DNA of 64,000 nucleotides from Tigriopus japonicus (taxonomy: Eukaryota; Arthropoda; Copepoda; Harpacticoida; Harpacticidae), in NCBI GenBank assembly GCA_010645155.1, contig CM021315.1, positions 1,365,922-1,429,921 on the forward strand, in the 5' to 3' direction. Position numbers and translations under genes: made by a program. Below, piece by piece: positions 63,592 to 64,000 of the stretch; position 1 is the stretch's first letter; every line of letters starts with the position of its first letter. A model generated the notes under the pieces. That model was not told the origin of the DNA, made no database searches, and was given only the letters and a program-made list of their open reading frames with translations.

Positions 63592-64000
63592 ATTGAAAAA
63601 AAGATTTTGATTCAAAAAACATCACTTTCAAATCCGATCTCTAGTTAAAAGTATAACGATACCAGGACGATACACTATCCGAATAGAATCCATCCTCCTC
63701 CACGAATTGTAATAGCAAATTATGTAGCGAGTTTTTAAACACATATTTTGAAGGCATTGGCTGATCATTATTTTGCACCAATAATAAAAGATAGAAATGC
63801 AAAAAATAATTGCATTCTAGTTATTGATAAATAACATGGGAAAGGTTAAATCATCTAATCTATACAAAGTGCTAAAGTGTCTAAACAAACTTTTCACAAA
63901 ACGCTACATCCATTTTTTCCTTTTCATCAAAGGAGCAAACATGGCCCTGTTAAAATGAATTCGCTCAAACTTGCTCAAACAAAATTCATTGCTTAAAATT
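63592..64000. other. AT-rich flank, nothing recognised
   Basis: About 0.4 kb with no coding, RNA or repeat feature that I can support. Confidence 0.4.

Overview
This is animal nuclear DNA. Genes are split by short GT-AG introns, poly(A) signals follow several stop codons, and the proteins are metazoan: TRIP13, VPS11, MED11, ELMO, PFKFB, a kinesin-6 and a fibrillar collagen. The AT-rich gaps are full of LINE, SINE and fold-back DNA-transposon debris. Compact genes, many of them intronless or with introns under about 120 bp, plus a V/XI-like fibrillar collagen, suggest an arthropod, perhaps a crustacean such as a copepod. That placement is inference; no rRNA or other lineage marker is present.

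Layout. From 0.4 to 13.1 kb six genes lie in alternating convergent and divergent order: TRIP13(+), VPS11(-), MED11(+), an unrecognised single-pass membrane protein(-), an SLF2-like SMC5/6 factor(+) and ANKRD13(-). From 13.1 to 20.9 kb there are two small unrecognised membrane-protein genes and a 1.1-kb inverted-repeat element. From 20.9 to 35.7 kb come a p24/TMED cargo receptor(+), ELMO(-), an SLC41 magnesium transporter(-), PFKFB(+), an SLC46-like MFS transporter(+) and KIF23/MKLP1(+). From 35.7 to 47 kb there is no confident gene: nested fold-back elements, LINE reverse-transcriptase fragments, tRNA-like repeats and tandem repeats. From 47.1 to 56.0 kb a 28-exon fibrillar collagen can be reconstructed with consistent splice phases and an uninterrupted helix of 337 Gly-X-Y triplets. 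From 56 to 64 kb there is again repeat debris, including an assembly gap (76 N) whose two flanks are the same sequence.

The genes are ordinary cellular functions and do not form a pathway. Vesicle traffic is represented twice (VPS11, TMED), cell division twice (TRIP13, KIF23) and genome or transcription maintenance twice (SLF2-like, MED11). I found no evidence of an operon-like system, immune locus, virus or toxin. The most informative observations are a C-terminal NPF-motif tail on VPS11, a collagen C-propeptide lacking both cysteines of the interchain disulfide, an inverted-repeat element with an exact 9-bp flanking duplication nested inside another fold-back element, and a fold-back family with CACGGTG-type ends. 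All splice joins were made by hand from GT-AG sites and reading-frame continuity. No search was run.
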